Positions 61,618-64,000 of a stretch of 64,000 nt of DNA are shown piece by piece. The DNA comes from Trichoderma breve (lineage: Eukaryota > Ascomycota > Sordariomycetes > Hypocreales > Hypocreaceae), in contig NC_079233.1 in assembly GCF_028502605.1 (NCBI RefSeq), forward strand, positions 6,882,001-6,946,000. Reading direction: 5' to 3'. How positions within the stretch are numbered: position 1 is the first letter of the stretch; every line of letters begins with the position of its first letter. The notes beneath the pieces were generated by a model. The model was not told the origin of the DNA. It made no database searches and worked only from the letters and a program-made list of their open reading frames with translations. The position numbers were made by a program, and so were the translations under genes.

Positions 61618-63033
61618 ATGCAGGTCCCTCTCATCCGTCTGCAGTGCGGCGTCAACTCGTACGAATGGGGCAAAAAGGGGAGCGAGTCGGCCGCCGCCAG
61701 ATTTGCCGCTGCCACGCCTTCAGACAATCTGTCCATCCAGGCCGACAAGCCCTACGCTGAGGTACATGACATTGCAATTATTCAACTCTTCCTCTTTCCT
61801 CGCGCTCTCTGCGTCTTCAACTGCTAACCATTGACATCGTAGCTGTGGATGGGCACTCACCCCTCCAACCCCTCCAAAGATCTCACCACCGGCAGAACCC
61901 TCCTCGATCTCTGCGCCGAAAACCAGCTCCTCCTCTCCGAGTCCGTCGCTTCCAAATATGGCTCCAAGCTGCCCTTCCTCTTCAAGGTCCTGTCCATCAA
62001 CAAGGCCCTCTCTATCCAGGCCCATCCCAACAAGAAGCTCGCCGAGCAGCTCCACGCGCGGGACTCGAAAAACTACCCCGATGACAACCACAAGCCGGAG
62101 ATGGCCATTGCCATCACCCCTTTTGAGGGACTCTGCGGATTCAGGCCTCTGGGAGAGATTGCCCACTTCCTGGAGACGGTGAAGCCATTGAGGGCTCTGG
62201 TCGGAGAGAGCGAGGCGTCCCAGTTTGTGCAGGCTGCCAAGCAAGAGGGCGGTGACGAGGCGGCGAAGAAGAAGGCCCTGCAGACGGCGTTTGGAGGATT
62301 GATGTCGTCCTCTCCCGAAGACGTCGACAGAGAAACCGCTAGCCTCGTTAAGCTCGCCGAGTCTGAGGGCGCCGACTTCGCTGCCGGTGGTGTGTCATCC
62401 ACCAAGGGCGCTGTCCTCGCCGAGCTCGTCACTCGCCTCAACGGCCAGTTTGGCTCCGACATTGGCATTTTCGTCCTCTTCTTCCTCAACTTTGTCACAC
62501 TACAACCCGGAGAGGCGCTGTTCCTCGTCGCCGATGACATCCACGCCTATGTCTCCGGTGACATTGTCGAGTGCATGGCCGCGTCCGACAACGTTGTCCG
62601 TGCTGGTCTTACACCCAAGTTCAAGGATGTATCCACCCTGGTCGATATGCTCACCTACAACTATGCGCCCATCGACGAGCAAAAGATGACTCCTACCGAA
62701 TATCCCTATGCGACTCTGAACCGAAATGCCTACAGCTCCGGATCTTCTGTCATGCTGTACGATCCTCCGATTGAGGAGTTTAGCGTTGTTCGCACTCTAC
62801 TTCGCGGAGAGGGAGCCAAGGCTACGTTCGACCCCTTGGAGGGACCCAGCATCGTCATCTGCACCGGTGGCAAGGGCACAATCGCCGTGGGACCGACAAA
62901 ACAGGAGATTCAGGAGGGTTACGTGTTTTTCGTCGGATCTACTGCGGAACTGGTCCTGGAATCCGCCGTCGGACAGGATGAAGAGTTTACCACGTTCAAA
63001 GCATTCTGTGAGATTGATGCATCTGGAAAATAG
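61618..63033 (+). CDS. PMI40: Mannose-6-phosphate isomerase, type I
   Basis: Interconverts fructose-6-phosphate and mannose-6-phosphate, feeding GDP-mannose for glycosylation and wall mannan. Exons 61618-61761 and 61843-63033 (81-nt intron, GTACAT, branch CTAAC, TAG, phase 0) give 444 residues, the yeast Pmi40 size class. Features: [14 protein letters not shown] at the start, [11 protein letters not shown], the zinc ligands in SIQAHPNKK (Gln, His), and [30 protein letters not shown], where the C-terminal zinc ligand (His) and catalytic Arg lie. The alanine/lysine-rich insert at about residues 160-180 is usual in filamentous fungi. A zinc metalloenzyme of the cytosol; housekeeping. Confidence 0.96.
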
Positions 63034-63513
63034 ACGCTGTACTCATCTTCTTCAAATTCTTCTTCCCCATTATCTAAAGATGAAACGAATTCATGAGCAA
63101 TTGGAAATTTTGGTAGGGCAAATAATACAAAACAAGCTAGAATTGAACTTTGGACAGCATTCAATCAGGTAGAGCATGCCATGTCGCATCTTGTCTTCCC
63201 GATGTCCACCACGTCACGTCATTGCCGCTTCTCCGAATGTCGCTCTCAAGAAGCTGTCATTACCGAGCGCCTTATTGTAACAAGTCTTCTCATTGTGTGA
63301 TGCATTCAATCAATACCTGCACATCACTGCATTTCTGCATCCAATGGCCTGACTCACAGTTGATCAACATCTCCAGTTGCTACACTTTCACGTGACGGCT
63401 GCCGGATGACTCATCCGCTGCCCCTCCATGAAAACATATTCAAGAAACACCTACCCCACCACGGTCGTGATACTCAAATCCCGTATCAACCTTTTTGTTA
63501 TCCGCAATTCAAA
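63034..63513. other. Short intergenic: PMI 3' flank and DPS1 promoter
   Basis: No gene supported. Promoter of the aspartyl-tRNA synthetase gene. Confidence 0.5.
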
Positions 63514-64000
63514 ATGGCTGAAGAGACGAAACCCGCCGTTCCTCCGGCCGAGAATCCCGCCGCCGATGCTGAGGCTGCCGGCCCCTCAAAGAAGGCTGCC
63601 AAGAAGGCTGAAGCCAAGGCCAAGAAGGAGGCGCTGAAAGCCCAGCGAGCTGCCGAACGAATTGCAGTTGCTTCAACCTCCAACGAGCCCGAGGAAGACC
63701 CCGCCAAAGACTTCTACGGCCCCGCCACTCCGGCCCTGCTCAAGTCCTTCTCAGCCGATGCTGAGGACGTCACCCTTCGATCCATCAGCGAGTCTCATAT
63801 CGGAAAGAAGGTCGTCATCCGGGCATGGCTCCAAAACACGCGCATGCAGGGCGCAAAGATGGCCTTTGTCGAGCTGCGCGAGGAGGGCAATTGGGCCATC
63901 CAGGGCATTGTCGCGGCTACGGGCGATGTCAAGGAGGGCGACTCGACCCCCGTCATCAGCAAGCGCATGGTCAAGTGGGCGGGAGCTGTCAACCCCGAAA
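63514..64000 (+). CDS. DPS1: Cytosolic aspartyl-tRNA synthetase (5' part)
   Basis: Attaches Asp to tRNA-Asp. Only the first 162 residues are in the window; the gene runs off the right edge. The N-terminal extension (about residues 15-55) is Lys/Ala/Glu-rich (KKAAKKAEAKAKKEALKAQ), the tRNA-binding helix known in yeast Dps1. It is followed by the OB-fold anticodon-binding domain beginning KVVIRAWLQNTRMQGAKMAF, which fits class IIb synthetases. The start MAEETKPAV is the first ATG after a short 5' region. No intron is seen in the visible part. Confidence 0.92.
   Translation, partial: MAEETKPAVPPAENPAADAEAAGPSKKAAKKAEAKAKKEALKAQRAAERIAVASTSNEPEEDPAKDFYGPATPALLKSFSADAEDVTLRSISESHIGKKVVIRAWLQNTRMQGAKMAFVELREEGNWAIQGIVAATGDVKEGDSTPVISKRMVKWAGAVNPE

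Overview
The window is from a filamentous ascomycete nuclear genome. Genes are broken by short spliceosomal introns (about 49-190 nt, GT...CTRAC-like branch...YAG), they lie on both strands with no operons, and the content is typical of fungi: MFS sugar porters, Zn2Cys6 and bZIP-like regulators, a SUR7-type protein, cerato-platanin and small secreted cysteine-rich proteins. A Sordariomycete, perhaps a hypocrealean such as Trichoderma, fits best; that is inference from gene content, not a measured placement. I rebuilt exon structures by hand from reading frame, splice motifs and family continuity.

Layout. 1-7.6 kb: 3' part of an MCT-like transporter, mitochondrial release factor MRF1, an uncharacterised RD/KE-rich protein, and an SP-family sugar porter. 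7.6-10 kb: no gene seen. 10-12.5 kb: secreted CPAF-like S41 protease. 14.3-19.2 kb: SUR7/PalI membrane protein, alpha/beta hydrolase, small secreted protein. 19.2-28.8 kb: an AT-rich, gene-poor stretch holding an inverted repeat, a tandem repeat and several small cysteine-rich or surface proteins, including a divergent cerato-platanin; it looks like an accessory, effector-type compartment. 28.8-36.5 kb: alpha-glucoside-type transporter and sulfatase diverging from one promoter, followed by a convergent regulator with two complete Zn2Cys6 clusters; this may be a sulfated-substrate uptake and catabolism cluster. 37.6-39 kb: cAMP-receptor-like GPCR. 41-45.2 kb: quinone-oxidoreductase-type MDR enzyme and EthD-domain protein diverging from a 430-bp promoter, with a bZIP/DUF3425 regulator nearby. 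45.2-48 kb: no gene recognised. 48-64 kb: an abundant-looking secreted protein, then mostly housekeeping genes: RIB1, a very large coilin-like nuclear protein, a secreted lactonase-like beta-propeller, a Ser/Thr-rich secreted or membrane protein, phosphomannose isomerase, and the 5' end of cytosolic aspartyl-tRNA synthetase.

Most noteworthy: the tandem double Zn2Cys6 regulator, whose first intron lacks a GT donor, and its transporter/sulfatase neighbours; the candidate fungal coilin with a 4-codon uORF; the cysteine-rich secreted gene set at 18-28 kb; and an in-frame stop in MRF1 that only makes sense if an AAG-acceptor intron removes it. No tRNA, rRNA, CRISPR or intact transposon was found.
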